Assembly: GCA_029721515.1 (NCBI GenBank)
Contig: CM056561.1
Span: 17,351,635 to 17,415,634, forward strand
DNA from: Synanceia verrucosa
Taxonomy: Eukaryota > Chordata > Actinopteri > Perciformes > Synanceiidae
Direction of reading: 5' to 3'
DNA: 64,000 bases
The notes under the pieces were generated by a model that saw only the letters and a program-made list of their open reading frames with translations, was not told the origin of the DNA and made no database searches. The translations under genes and the position numbers were made by a program. Of this stretch, positions 1 to 12,240 are shown piece after piece (positions within the stretch are counted from its first letter, which is position 1; each line of letters opens with the position of its first letter).

Positions 1-66
1 CTCTCCTGTCCTCCTCCTCCGCGGTGACATCAGCAAAGGCAGCCCTTGGAAACGGAAAAACATACC
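1..66 (-). other. Putative 5' exon of a minus-strand gene leaving the left edge
   Basis: Read on the minus strand, a good splice donor (CCAG|GTATGT) falls with the exon ending at position 66, so the transcribed exon would lie to its right (about 66-300) and the intron would run off the left edge. It sits next to a GC-box/CCAAT promoter, which fits a divergent gene pair with styk1. No coding sequence can be assigned. This is inferred from one donor and the promoter context only. Confidence 0.3.
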
Positions 67-294
67 TGGCTGTTCTCTGTGAACCGGCCGGTTATTTGCT
101 CCTTTCAACACTTGAGTCCCGCTTCTTATTATTCGTTAGGCGTTTCGTGCTTTTTCTCGCTTTTCTCGAAGCACAGCGGTGATGTTTTTCCTACTAAAAA
201 CTACGCAGCAGCAGCATGCAACAGACGTGAGCCGCTTAAGCTTCACTCCATAACTTTTTTTTTCTGATCTGTTTCCGTGTTGCTCTCCTGAGTG

Positions 295-385
295 CGGGAG
301 CTCCTGACCAATCAGATGTCGGGGAGGCGTCCGAAAGCTTCTCGGTTGAACCAATAGGGGATGAACAAGGGGCGGGGCTTCTGTG
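295..385. promoter_or_regulatory. GC-box/CCAAT promoter-like block
   Basis: Two CCAAT motifs (CCAATCAG near 308 and CCAATAGG near 351) and a GC box (GGGGCGGGGC, about 370-379) cluster within 90 bases of locally GC-rich, CpG-containing sequence, while the flanks are AT-rich. Such a cluster is typical of a vertebrate housekeeping or bidirectional promoter. It may serve the minus-strand gene leaving the left edge, styk1, or both. The start site is not determined. Confidence 0.45.
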
Positions 386-499
386 ATGTGGGAAACGTTG
401 GATTTGGTTTCACATGGAGTGTTCAAGACGAAGGTCCCGCACAGTGACGGATACATCTTTGTGAAATGTATATTACAGTTCATGCGCAAGCTGCCCAAC

Positions 500-1548
500 A
501 TATTCTTTATTTAATGGACTACAACTTCTGTGTGATTATTGAGCTTTATTGAAATGCAAACTGCAACCTTTTCCTCATAGCTGAGGACTCTGCGGCTTAT
601 TGAAGGCGATATCTTTTGCAAGTCTGCCCTCTTGTGGTGGTAAAGGTCAGAGGCAGCCACCTCATCACAACCAATACTGGTGCCTCTGTATTACTATAAT
701 AAAATGTCATAAAAATAAACAGAGGTATTGTGCTTTTAATATATTAATTTGACACCTGACCACCTGTAACTGAATAAATATATAAATAGTTTGCAATTTC
801 TGCAAATGTGCAATAGCTGTTTTTTTAGAGTGCCTTACACTCTGTAAATATTATCTTTATTTTTTTACAAACACTATATGTTTTTTTTCTATTTTTTTTT
901 TAAATCTTGACTATTTTTTTCTATTTTTCACATTGCACTAAGCACCATGTGTAACATCGATCCTAATTTTGTTGTATACACTGTCATGTAATGACAATAA
1001 AAGTTTTTGATTGATTTTGATTTGATAACCAGCATTCACACTTTTACTTTTATCTAGTTTGATTTATGTTTACTTTTATGTTGTTATTCTGTTTCTTGTC
1101 TGATGAGACGGAGACAAATTTTCCCACATGGTGTTACTGTAAGTAACACTTTATTGTGCATAAAGAGTTTCATCACTTAGTAGGTGTGAGCTTGTGCTCC
1201 TATTAAAGTGTTCATTTGTGGAGAATTGTTAATGATTAACACTCGGTCAACTTTCAGACTCACCTCTATGGTCAGCGCCCTGTCAGGCAGACTGATAAAG
1301 CTGAGCCCATTTTCTTAAAAGCAACTGATAAAGAGCATGGTCACTGGGATTTTTCAACTTGCTGCTGCTGTTCATGTTTATACTATAAGGTTGGAAATGT
1401 GTGTTAGCTCCAACATTGTGTCATCAGCTGTCAGGTAGGAAAACTTTCAGAGTAATTTGTCACAAATAGACTGCAGTCCTGTCTTGTTTGTCTTTTACTT
1501 CATGGTTTTACTCTCTACACAGGGATTTTTTTCTCTCCTATGTGAGAA
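500..1548. other. AT-rich non-coding stretch upstream of styk1 coding exons
   Basis: No convincing coding exon was seen. Around 820-1020 the sequence resembles the 3' tail of a LINE, with T-rich runs and a final AATGACAATAAAAG-type end. The rest probably holds a styk1 5' intron or UTR; an acceptor-like ACACAG lies just upstream of the styk1 start codon, near 1522. Confidence 0.35.
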
Positions 1549-3832
1549 ATGCCAGTTGCTCCAAGTGGATGTAACAACGATACGTCACTCCCCATGTGCA
1601 GTAAGTTAGTAGACATGGTGTTTATTGCTCCTCTCCTCTTTTCTTATTCTGAACCTGCTTCCTCTTGTTTTAGATGAGGAGTCAGCGGGTCCACTTGCTC
1701 TAATCATCATTCCTTGTCTGTTGGCCCTGAGCACAGTTTTAGTGGTGGCTCTGATTTTCTACAGCCTCCACAAAAACAAACAAAGAGGACAGAGCACCTC
1801 AGCTCATTTTACAAATGGTATTGCAATAGCTATATATGTTCTGTATAAAAAACACTGAACAACATCAACAAATCATTAGTGCCTGAGAGCAACACTAATA
1901 TGCCTCTGGCTCACAATAAACCTGCATCTACTGTTGTGCTTTTTTAACAGGCCAGCAGAGTGTATCCCTGACTGCAGCATCAGTACGCACTCCAAAGGTC
2001 CAGGCAGCTTTGTATCCCTGGGAAATCCCTGATGAGTGTTTTCTTGAGGGACTTGAGTTTTGGCAGACGGGTCGCTATGGCCCCATTTCTAAAGGTCTGC
2101 TAAGGAGGAGAGATGGAGCCTCATCCACTGTGGTGGTTAAGTCCCTCCGAGGTACAGCATGAAGCAAGGAAGTCATTATAATCAATAACAGATAATAAGA
2201 TTGTCAGTTAATCTTCTGTTTTTAACACCATCTAGATGGCTCCAACCAACCTGAAGCTAATGAGTTTGCAGAGTGGGCCCTCTTCCACGCCACAGTGTGT
2301 AAACACAAGAACGTAGTGCGGATGCTCTACTGTCAAACCAAGCGTGTGCCCATGTGTCTGATTTTAGATGCATGCAGCCCAGGAAACCTCCTTCACTTTC
2401 TCTGGAGACTCAGAAATGTAAGAATGGTTCACAGCTTTGGTTTCAAATCCGCAATCTCCAGTTCCTAAATTCAGCAGCACAATGATGGTGACATTTCTCC
2501 ATCGTCTCTAGAAGAATTCAAGCATTGCTGATCCATCGCTCAACTTCTCTGAGAGGTCAGTGTTTCTGGTGGCAAAGCAGGTTGCAGCTGGACTGGTGAG
2601 GTCACATTCTTGTTGACTAATATAATTTCATATGTCTTGTTTTGCTGGCAATGCAAGGTCATGATCTGCATAGCAATGTTTGTTTCAAATTCTGATCTTT
2701 CAAAGATGTTTGATGATGTTGTATGGCTGTAATTGGCTGTAATTGGCCACTCCCTCAGGATTACCTGATGTCAGAGCACAGGCTGGTGCACGGTGATGTT
2801 GCCGCCAGGAACATCTTAATTGGCCCAGGCCTCTCAGCCCAGGTGTCTGGGCTGGGCGTGGCATTTGGAGGGCGCAAAATGGATCCATCAATTAGACAGA
2901 GGACAGCAGAGGTGCCTCTGAAATGGCAGGCTCCAGAGAGGATCACGATGCAGCTCAGTATCGACAGGAGCGACGTGTAAGGGCAGAGTTATGGCTAAAA
3001 AAAAAACAACACACACACAAAACCCAGCTTGAATTAATAGGAGTCAAAACATTTTTTCCCTATAGGTGGTCATTTGGAATCTTACTGTATGAAATGATTA
3101 CATTAGGTAGGCTAAAGCTGCTTCTTCTATTAATGTACATAACTTTGTGCATCACTATTACCAGTTACATTTAACAAAGAATTCTTCCCTCCTTTGTTAT
3201 TTTCATCTCAGGCGCCCCTCCATACCCTGAGCTGGAGCCTCAGTCTGTGCTTCCAAAGCTGCAGGGCTCTTATCGAATGAAAAGACCAGAGAATTGTGGA
3301 GGATCTTTGTAAGTCAGATATAAACCTGCATAACATAGGGGAGGAATAATCCATCAGCAATCGAGTCAATGTACACTAATGAAAGTACTTTTCAACTCAT
3401 TTAAATACTTAACCTGAATTATTACAAAAATAGTCACTACATACATATATATCACATACATACAGTACATGCAGCCTCTTACACTCCCCTTCCTTAAGTG
3501 TACTGATGTAGATATGAAGGTCTAATTCTAAACAATGAAAACACAACAATCCTGTACATTGGAGCATGAGGGTGGTATCTTCTCATCTGACTTTTGCTAA
3601 GGAAGGTCAAACTACTTCTTTAAGTCTGATATGTTTTCAATTCCTTTTGTATGCTTTTAGGTATGATCTGATGAAGTATTGTTTTATGTGGAGTTTCAAA
3701 GACCGTCCTACATTCTCGGCCATCATAAAGCTGTTGGAGTCCTCACAGCATCTGGCGGCTACAAAAGACATTTGTGTTCCTGAGCTCATAGACGTATCTG
3801 AGTATAAGAGAAAGGCAGGACTGCCCTCATAG
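1549..3832 (+). CDS. styk1: STYK1-like single-pass membrane pseudokinase
   Basis: Nine coding exons: 1549-1600, 1674-1817, 1951-2151, 2236-2417, 2512-2595, 2759-2976, 3066-3106, 3212-3308 and 3661-3832. They sum to 1191 nt (396 aa), against 422 aa as I recall for human STYK1. A short N-terminus without a signal peptide (start MPVAPSGCNND) is followed by a membrane helix at about residues 25-47, then a basic juxtamembrane stretch (HKNKQRG) and a tyrosine-kinase-like domain. The VVVK lysine is present. The catalytic loop reads HGDVAARN instead of HRD. The DFG position reads GLG. The APE motif (PLKWQAPER) and DVWSFGILLYEM are intact. HGDVAARN plus the missing DFG, and the C-terminal layout, are those of vertebrate STYK1/NOK, reported as an oncogenic receptor-like protein. 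The degenerate glycine loop also argues against ordinary catalysis. It is tail-to-tail with the next gene; an ATTAAA (about 3986) and an AATAAA (about 4440) could serve as polyadenylation signals. Confidence 0.9.
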
Positions 3833-3986
3833 GGTTGTTACCAAATATAGAAACACCCACGAATAACACTAATAACATATCACTGTGACTATCTCTGAGA
3901 ATGCAATGTGAAATCAATTGAGTACTGTTGAATATGTATGTATATGTAGTGTAATACATGGATCTTCACAGTTTTACAGTCAGTCA

Positions 3987-4507
3987 TTAAAGGTGCTAAA
4001 TTTGAAATTCAGAGCATTAATATAGTATCAGCAAACAACTGCTATCACGGTAAGTAGCCTCCAGTTATTGTAGATTTTTTGTAAAAGATGGGTAGGAAAA
4101 AAACAACTTAGGCCTAATAAACATTATTGGCTGTGATGTAATTTGGAGTGAGAAATGAATGGTGAGTTGCAGTTTTGAATTTGTATGCAGCCTCAAAAGC
4201 AATCGTAAAACACTGTAATAACAATCCTTGTGCTGTCAGTGATGGTATTTTTCATTTAAAAGGAATGATGCTATGTTAACATATGAATCCTGGGCAGTGC
4301 TGCCAACACTTTTCCAATGAAAATAACACTAACACTAGCTCCAAAGGTTGCTTGAAGTCGTAGCATTGGGAATGAATTACAACTGAGTATATAACAGATT
4401 TCTTGTTGTTTCCTTGATGGTCTGAATGAGCAGTTTTAGAAATAAAGTTGCTGAGAGGGTCTTGAAGGTCCCAAAAGAGAAAACAAAACTGATTTTAGCA
4501 CCTTTAA
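3987..4507. repeat. MITE-like element with perfect 14-bp terminal inverted repeats
   Basis: The left end TTAAAGGTGCTAAA (3987-4000) is the exact reverse complement of the right end (4494-4507). The 520-bp interior has no coding potential. This is the layout of a non-autonomous DNA transposon. It sits between the 3' ends of styk1 and the tmem269-like gene and may have supplied styk1 with a polyadenylation signal. Confidence 0.6.
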
Positions 4508-4549
4508 AGATATGACAAACAAACAGGAATCAAACATCAATCATTATTA

Positions 4550-5980
4550 CCTCTTTATTGTCAAAAATGTACAGATAGTGAGAGTAAAAGCACATTTATT
4601 CATTTAGATCTGCTTTTTAACCATTGGGCAAAGCACAGATTTTGTATGTCTAATGCTCTTGGCATGCATACATTCATGAAAAACAAAGTTGAACGCCCAC
4701 ACAGGAGAGCTGAATGTTCTATTTGTGTTCAGTCCATGTGTGCACTTTCACACTGGATTTTCTTCACTACACTGGTTATTATAACCATGTCAAGAACCAC
4801 AGTGGATTTAGATCAATGACATAACCTTTTTCTATTTTTGCTTGTATTTAAGTTCAAATCATTAAAATCAACCTTGTTAAAATCATTGAGCTATATTTGA
4901 AGGTAAGTCACGCCTATTATTTTGACACCTCTGACAACAAGCTCAAATATGACTGTTTTCACAAAATGTGGGTATACTATAATCTCCTAATTTGTCACAC
5001 ACAATGCAGAGAAGCATAAAAACATGTTGTAAAACAGTCTAAAAAATGTAATGCCCCTCAGAATGAATACTGGCCAAGTTAAAGATTAACAACACACTTA
5101 AACTCTCCTTCCTTGTGGGTTTAAAGTTGCTCCACCACTAGTAGCACACAGCCAACATCAACTGTAGTGCAATGTTATAACACCTTTAAGGTGGAAGCAG
5201 AACGTGCAGCAAGGTGAGGAAAAGCAGCATTAGCAGTCTGTGTTATTGCTCTCTAAGGGTAAATTCACACTGATTCACAAGACAGAAAACTGTCTCTCTG
5301 GTACTACTTGTGTGTCCACTGATGTTGTTGAATTTCTGACACCGTCTCAATCACTGATGCCACTGATTCAGCTGTCGTCAGCTATAATGCCTCTTAAAAC
5401 AGAAGCATTAGCATTACAAAATAAAATGACACAAAGAAGAAATATGGAAATCAACCACATCTTGGACAGAGCCACAACTTGGTAGAAAGTTTGAAAAACT
5501 AAAGTTCCAGATTCACAGAAGCCAGAGTTGGGTTCGATTGGGGTCTAAACATGAACAGTTTTGTTGTCCTGTGAGAAAATGATGTGCCCTGCCGCCCATG
5601 GTCACAACACTGATGAAAGATTGGATTAATAGTCAAGTAGGGAGATTACACGGGAGATAAACCTGATGAAAACAAGTTCAGAACCCTGGCTTCAGTGAAA
5701 ATGTGACAAAGACTTAACCTTAGAAGGTTAATCCTCACCAGTAAAATAAAAATGCCCTCCCCTTCACATCTCTGGCTCTAACTCTCTTCAATCTGGGTTC
5801 AGTTTTAGAGGTGTCACATCAAAATAAAAGGTCAAATCTAGCAAGTGTTTGCCTGTGGACCATGTTCAGCTTGGATCCTCCATGGCAGAAAGAAGCAGCA
5901 GTCGGGAAGTCTCAGTGGTCCTGGATGAGGGTAAGAGAGGTGAACATACATGGGAGTGTTGGACAAAGCCAGCACCCATT
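4550..5980 (-). other. Probable 3' UTR of the tmem269-like gene
   Basis: No coding exon was found. On the minus strand an AATAAA motif (about 4553-4558 as TTTATT on the plus strand) lies 1.4 kb past the stop codon of the CDP-alcohol phosphatidyltransferase-like gene and could end its transcript. The extent is inferred. Confidence 0.35.
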
Positions 5981-8900
5981 TTACACTTTACTGCTCCAAA
6001 GGGATGTTGGGAACAAAATGTAGGAGACCGACCACAGCAGGTAGTACACACATGCAGGCGGGAATGAAGAGCAGAACACCATGATGACACCTGGAATAAA
6101 AAGAATGGGAATTGAGTGAGAAGGTAAAATATAATATGTTACATTTGTCCGTTGATGATTGCAAACACGCAACGTTCAAAGTTAAGCCTGTGTTCCTGGT
6201 TCAACAAGCGATGGAGAGCAGAAGAAGCATTCGCCCAGTGCATGATGGGAGTGATGCAGCGAGTTGGAGAGTGCCTGTATTTCCATAAAGTTAAAAAATC
6301 CCAACCCTATGCAAATGAAGAAACTTGGACCAAGCTATTAAGCTAAGCAATCTAGTTCTGAGATTAAATGAGATTCAGCAGTGGTATCTCTTGATTGATT
6401 TCTCAGAATGGATAACCCAAATGTTACACAAAAGAAATATGCTGGTTACAGGAAATATCGACATGCAGGTTTTTCCTTATGTGAATTATACTCAGTCATG
6501 CTGTTACTATTATTGATCATAACACTTTTATCAAAGAGAGATGAGAATCAAACTGGACTTTTTGGTTAAATGCTTTACCTCCAGCGTAGACTACTTTCTT
6601 CCAAGCCTGGGACTCCAGCACTCTGTCATGAGGATAGAAGTTCTGACTGATCATAAAGAGGATCATGGCCACTGCAGTGACCCGCAGCATGGCCAGGTTC
6701 TCCCCCGACAGCAGAGAGGCACTGGCCAGGATGCCCGAGGAGTAGATGCAGGGCAGACCACGGTACATGAACGGGATCCCTAGGGACCCAACAAGAATAT
6801 AACTTCAGTCAGTCATTCAAGTAATAATAATTACTGCGTACAAGAACTCTACCTTTTTTGAACTCACCACTTGAAAAGAAACAGAGGCGGACAAACACTG
6901 ACAAGACATAACACACACACAGGATGTTGTCCAGCAGGTCAGATGTCCTTAGAAGCAATGACGTTGCAATCCCAAAGGTCGTGAAGTCAGCAAAATCATC
7001 TAGCTTTGCTCCTGAACATGACGAAAGAAGAGGAATTCAGTTGGACTTACTGACAGACACTAGCTGTACTAAAAACACTGTATTCAGAATAATCAGCTTT
7101 AGAAAAGCTACTAGTGATCGCCAACTGTTCTATTATTACACTTCTTTCAGTCCGACAGTGCCTTAATCATGAATTTATATTCTATCAGCGTCCACCTCAT
7201 CAGTATGATGACTGCCAGTGTTACTGACACATGACAGGGGGTTGTGTATGTGTGATAAACATGGAAATTTCTGTGTCAGCCATCCTATAAACAACATTCT
7301 CCACTGCCTCATCTCTTTATCCCCTCAGGAGCACGGAGCATGTTTTCAGCAGGATGAGGATGAGGTGATTCAGTCTGCAGCTCAAATGACCGAAGTGGAA
7401 TTCCACAGCCCAGGGTCAACAATTTTAGCAATTTCAGATATGCAGAGAACTCAAAGCAACGGGATAAAATAGACAATTGGAGCGTGATCCCGTGGAATTA
7501 GGCTGCTTAATCAGAAAGTGATTGTTCATTTGACAGAATACGTGTGGGGACACAACAACATCCACCTGCAAAGTCATGCAGAAAAACCCAGTCGGAACAC
7601 AAAGCCCCCTGAAATGTGCAGCCAGCGATGTATTGTGATGCACCTGGGAGCTATTTTGGGCTTTGGAAAAAAATGTGAACTTTTACTAAAGGCTATTTGT
7701 GCCTCTTGGTTTACTATATACAGTGCTGTGATCTTTTAAAAACAGTCACGGTGCTGCATTATTCGCATTGGATGCTTGTTACTTTAGATGGGAGAGAAAA
7801 GAGATGTCAGGCCATTCACACTCAAAAATCCCAGAAAAAGTGAAAAGCTGCTGATTTGATTACTTTGCATTAAATATGTATGATTCTTCTATTGGATACT
7901 TTGTAAGATTATCCCAATGATTTCATGGCAGGGTTTCCTTTTACTGGTTGCCTTTGTTTATGACTCTGTGTGGCCAAATTAGAAATTCCAGACAAAGGAC
8001 TGTGCAGCGAATCCTGCCAACATCCCAACGGAAGTTTATCTTTGGTAAGAGCTACTGACCAACACTCCACTTACCCAGTGCAGAGCAGGCATTGAGTCGC
8101 CTGGCAACTGCTCCATCTGCCAAATCCAGCAGGTAGCCAATCAGGACCAGCCAACACGCAGCATGATGGTGCCTGAACAAAACAAGTGAGGGTTTAGCGA
8201 GTTGATGACAGTGACCTGTTTACCTAAGGGTAAACTATCTGAAGCTTCTCAACAGTGAAAAAGGGCTGTTCGATTTCGACAGCGTTCCAAATTAAGATTC
8301 TTGACAATGGCCTTGGATTTTTTTATCTGCATTTACCTGTGCCTCTTTACATTAAGCTTATTTTTATATTTTTTTTCCTAGTTTGTTAATGCATTTTTGT
8401 AAAAAAAAGGAAAAAAAACTGGGGGGTTTTCTAAACATATTAAAGGTGATAAAGTGATAAAGGAAACATTTTTGACCTGCAAAAAGTTTTTAAATGACCA
8501 TGAACATTTTATTCAGAATCAAAATATTCTTTTTTTAGGAAAAGCAAACCACCTTTCGAGCTCTGTGAATATTTTCTTATCATTATTATTCATCTACATA
8601 CAAATGTGAAAGAACGAGACTTTTAACGTGTTTTCTAAATACACATTTTACGTAAAGGTTTCTATTTCACTTATTTTTTTACCCTTCAGGCCACCATAAG
8701 TACTAAAGTCTATAAATATCAAATAAAGCTAAAAGTGCAAAAATAATCTTTAAAAAATACTTAATTTGTTTGTTAATATTGTTACTTTTCTTGGTTTTGT
8801 TTCACTCAAAATTAGCTTATAATGATAAGCGTAACTTGTGTGTCAGATAAAAATCCAATCATGACATATTGACTCACCCGTTCAGATTGCTGAGTATGGA

Positions 8901-11693
8901 GGCCATGCCCATGACCATGTTGGCGACTGACAGAGCATTGGCTGCATTTTTACGTGCAAACTCCTTGATCTGGACTCCTGTGGCTTCATCACTCAGAAAG
9001 AGCTTGTTGGTGCACTGGAAAAAACCTGAGACCACACAACAGTAGCAGTTAGTAGTTGCCTGTGTTAGGCCAATAACCTCTGCCCTGCTAAAGCTAAAAA
9101 CTAAATTCTTATTGTGACTGGGTGACCATACCAGTTGACCTTTTGATGGAGGTGAATTGGAATAGTTTAATCATCATACCCCTTCAGCTGAAGTGAAAGG
9201 AAAATGTGCAAAAATTCAGAGCGTCACCTTAATGCTTTACCAGTCATATCTGAATAATAATATTTTGTACACCATGTAATGGGAATCCATATCAGGATGA
9301 TATTGTAGCATACGTGTTTTCTCCTTTGTTTTCAACAAAATTTTACGTCAACATTGAATCCTGTCTAATGTAAAAGAAGCATCACTTACCAAGACGTATG
9401 TTTATTGGACGGAGACCAACCTTACGATACATTCATCCACTCTCTGACCTCTAAAATGCATTTGTTACTGTACATATGTTCATTCGCAGCCTACAGCATG
9501 CAAAATGACAGTGTCTCATTAGATTATTAGTTATAGCTATAAAATAAACATGGCTATACATATTTTAACTTAACCGGAAAACAGCATGCAGTAGATTTAA
9601 ACATTAAAAGGTAATATGCAAAGGAAATAAACATCAAAAGGATACATGTCTGAACAGGATGCACATGAAGTGTTAGTGCTCAGTTGGGGTCAAATACACA
9701 CAAATATTGGTACTGAGGGGATAAGGTATGGACATTTAGGAAACTACCACATACACCATTGGCTATAGTGAGCGTGAGTTGGACCTACTGCATTGACATA
9801 TACCAGTGAGATCAAACATAGTGACCTGAGACAAGGACATGGCAGTAGCTCACTGATCAAATCTATAAATACTGCTGCTGCCTCGGCTTTAATGGGGATT
9901 GTGGTAAAAATTGATCTACAACCTCTCCTTTATTATAACACAATTTTCTATGCAAATACTAAACTGCATAGGCGTTTTGCAATCATTTTATGAAATTTGT
10001 TTATAATGCAGTCAAACTACGATAATATATACAGTATGAACGACAGCAAACACTACATCCTAGTCAGCAAGATGGAATAACTGCTGACTCTGCCAAAAAG
10101 TGCCTCTGCCCCCACAAAGCTGTGATGTTTTCTAATGAAGTCAAACAAAGAAATCTTTGTTTTCTGTCTGCCTCCTCTGTTGGGAGTTTATTGCTATTCT
10201 CTCAAGTCACGGTGCTGAATGCACAGATAAGATGACCTGCAAAATTTAAACGTTGTTTTCTTTTTTTAAAATGTTGCAGTAGCAACCCTTCAAGTGTTTT
10301 TTTTCACCCTGAACTTCCTGTGATTCCAAAGCCAGACGAGTGCAAGAGACTCTTGATCTGAAAGAAAACAGCGTATGAGACATAGCAAAAAGCCAACAAT
10401 AACTTATACTTTTTACTTGACAGCATGCTTTCTTCTCCCCAATTTTATTTTATTTTTTTTAAACAAATCACAACCTGGTATTTTTATGATTATCTCAAAT
10501 GTCCATATGTAAACATGTGCAGCACATCAGTTAAAGGGGACATATTATGCTTTTGTGCTTTTTCCCTTTCTTTCAGTGTGTTTTATAAATTTTTGTGCAT
10601 GTAAAAGCACAAAGTTAGTCCATGTGAAAGGGAGTTTTTCTCCGAAGCAGACGCACTAAGTAACTAAGTAACTAAGTAACGCGTTTTGCCTGGCGTTTAA
10701 CAAAGCTGAAGCTGGAACGGAGCTGGAGTCGAGTCTGACGACGAATCACAACAGTAAACACAACATAAAAGCATGTTCTAGTGGAAGGCCTAAAATACAA
10801 ATAAAAAAACAGAAAATAAGCAAAATAGGTCCCCTTTAATGCAGATTCTGCATTCTTGTGAAAATCAGATAAATGCCAAGCTATGAAAAATAAATTATCA
10901 GAGAGCCACACCTGCAACTCCAAGTCAGTGAGGGTGCAGATCCTACAACCATGTTTTACTCTAACCACTAAATTCACTGTCTTGGTCACTAATACAAATG
11001 AGGATGAAGCCAGAATCACTGTCTCTATTTCTGGAATGCTGACTAATGACCACAAAGCATGATGGGAAGCTCCTTTTTATTATGTAATACCCTGCTATGT
11101 TACCTGGCAACAATTATAAAGACTAAACGGAAAAACAAGGATAACAGCTCATAAAGGGATAATTTGAAGAGAACTAACTGACCTAGGCTATGTAAACTAC
11201 ATTTTAACAGTGTTAATGACATACATCAAAAATAACTGGCAGTACAATTGTTATTAATGATAAATAATATGCACCGCTCAATTATTCTTATATATTATTT
11301 ATTCCTATTTTTATCAATTAGATATGGGAGTGATTACCAACAATTGAATTTTCTATTATAATGCATGAACAGCATGAACAAAACGCAGCGTGCGTGTGTA
11401 TGGAAAAATGAACTATTCATATATAGTGATGGTGTCACTAGACAATATCTTAAATAAGGAAATATTATCACTGCATTATATTATATGTATTCTGTGATTA
11501 ACTCAATAAATTCTTGTATTTATTCTACTTTATTCAGTCCAAGCATCTTTAGAACTCCCCAGGCAGGTTCACAATTGCTGTTCTGCCTAATTTGATCCAA
11601 GCATACCTGGGATTTAATCTCAAACACAGTACAGTACAGTAATCCAGATTATGAGGTAAAGTACCTACCAGAGGAGGCAGTCAGCAGGATCAT
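5981..11693 (-). CDS. tmem269: CDP-alcohol phosphatidyltransferase-family membrane protein (TMEM269-like)
   Basis: Six coding exons on the minus strand: 11693-11669, 9025-8878, 8172-8075, 7011-6868, 6779-6579 and 6090-5981. They sum to 726 nt (241 aa). The start MILLTASSG in a 25-nt first coding exon was chosen because it splices in phase. The protein is hydrophobic throughout, with about six membrane helices. Residues around 80-105 carry the full family signature D-x2-DG-x2-AR-x8-G-x3-D-x3-D (DLADGAVARR ... GAKLDDFAD), whose aspartates bind metal and the CDP-alcohol. Family members transfer a phospho-alcohol from CDP-diacylglycerol or CDP-alcohol in phospholipid synthesis. The substrate cannot be read from sequence. 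The size and the PssA-like helix pattern resemble vertebrate TMEM269; that name is my best guess (about 0.55), while the family is secure. A non-coding 5' exon with a donor at about 12176 probably precedes it. Confidence 0.8.
9026..10530. other. Intron of the tmem269-like gene, no feature seen
   Basis: AT-rich sequence with no coding exon on either strand. Open frames here are short and lack splice support. Confidence 0.4.
10531..10839. repeat. MITE with TTAAAGGGGAC inverted ends
   Basis: The left end TTAAAGGGGACATATTATGC (10531-10550) and the right end (10820-10839, reverse complement TTAAAGGGGACCTATTTTGC) are inverted copies about 310 bp apart. This is a common teleost family; relatives lie at 38250-38646 and 57756-58122. 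It lies in the first intron of the tmem269-like gene. Confidence 0.65.
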
Positions 11694-12175
11694 GATTGTC
11701 TCTGGTTTACAACAAATCAGCTGTGAAGTGAAGAGTTCAAAGTATTTACTTAGTATAAATGACATTGCAGTATGACATTTTTAGCAGGCAGTCCTTTCTC
11801 AACTGCACATGCTTAGACATATTGTAGTTTTATTAGCAGGACAGCAGCATATGGCTGAAAATGTCTCTAACTGAAAGGCTTTAATAGGCAGCGCTCTGTC
11901 TAAACAGTCCTTAACAGGCCGCATTCCTCGCAAAAACATCATCACAGGCATGAAAATAACAAGAATTATGCTCATCTACATCCACAGGTGGATATTTAGA
12001 GGTGTCTAACACACCAGCGTTTCTTTTTAATGAAAGGGATGCGCAACTGCGTCACAACCAAACTGTCATGGATTCATGCAGAGCGGGTCTATTATTGAGT
12101 TTCTAAAAATACTCATTGACTATTGACGCTGAGGGAAAAGGCTCCATTTATTGCATGTAATGCGGCTCATCTTAC

Positions 12176-12240
12176 CTGAAAGGACCTCCACAGATTACAG
12201 AGTCTAGACAAATCCAATGATGGAGCTAAACGCGCACTTT
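12176..12240 (-). other. Putative non-coding first exon of the tmem269-like gene
   Basis: On the minus strand a consensus donor (TTTCAG|GTAAGA) ends a potential exon at 12176, upstream of the coding exon at 11693. Its upstream boundary is unknown. It directly abuts the promoter-like, duplicated segment that begins at 12223. Confidence 0.4.

Noticed and set aside
10672..11055. 127-codon minus-strand open frame
   Set aside because: It starts inside a MITE, has no domain, and lies in an intron without fitting splice sites.
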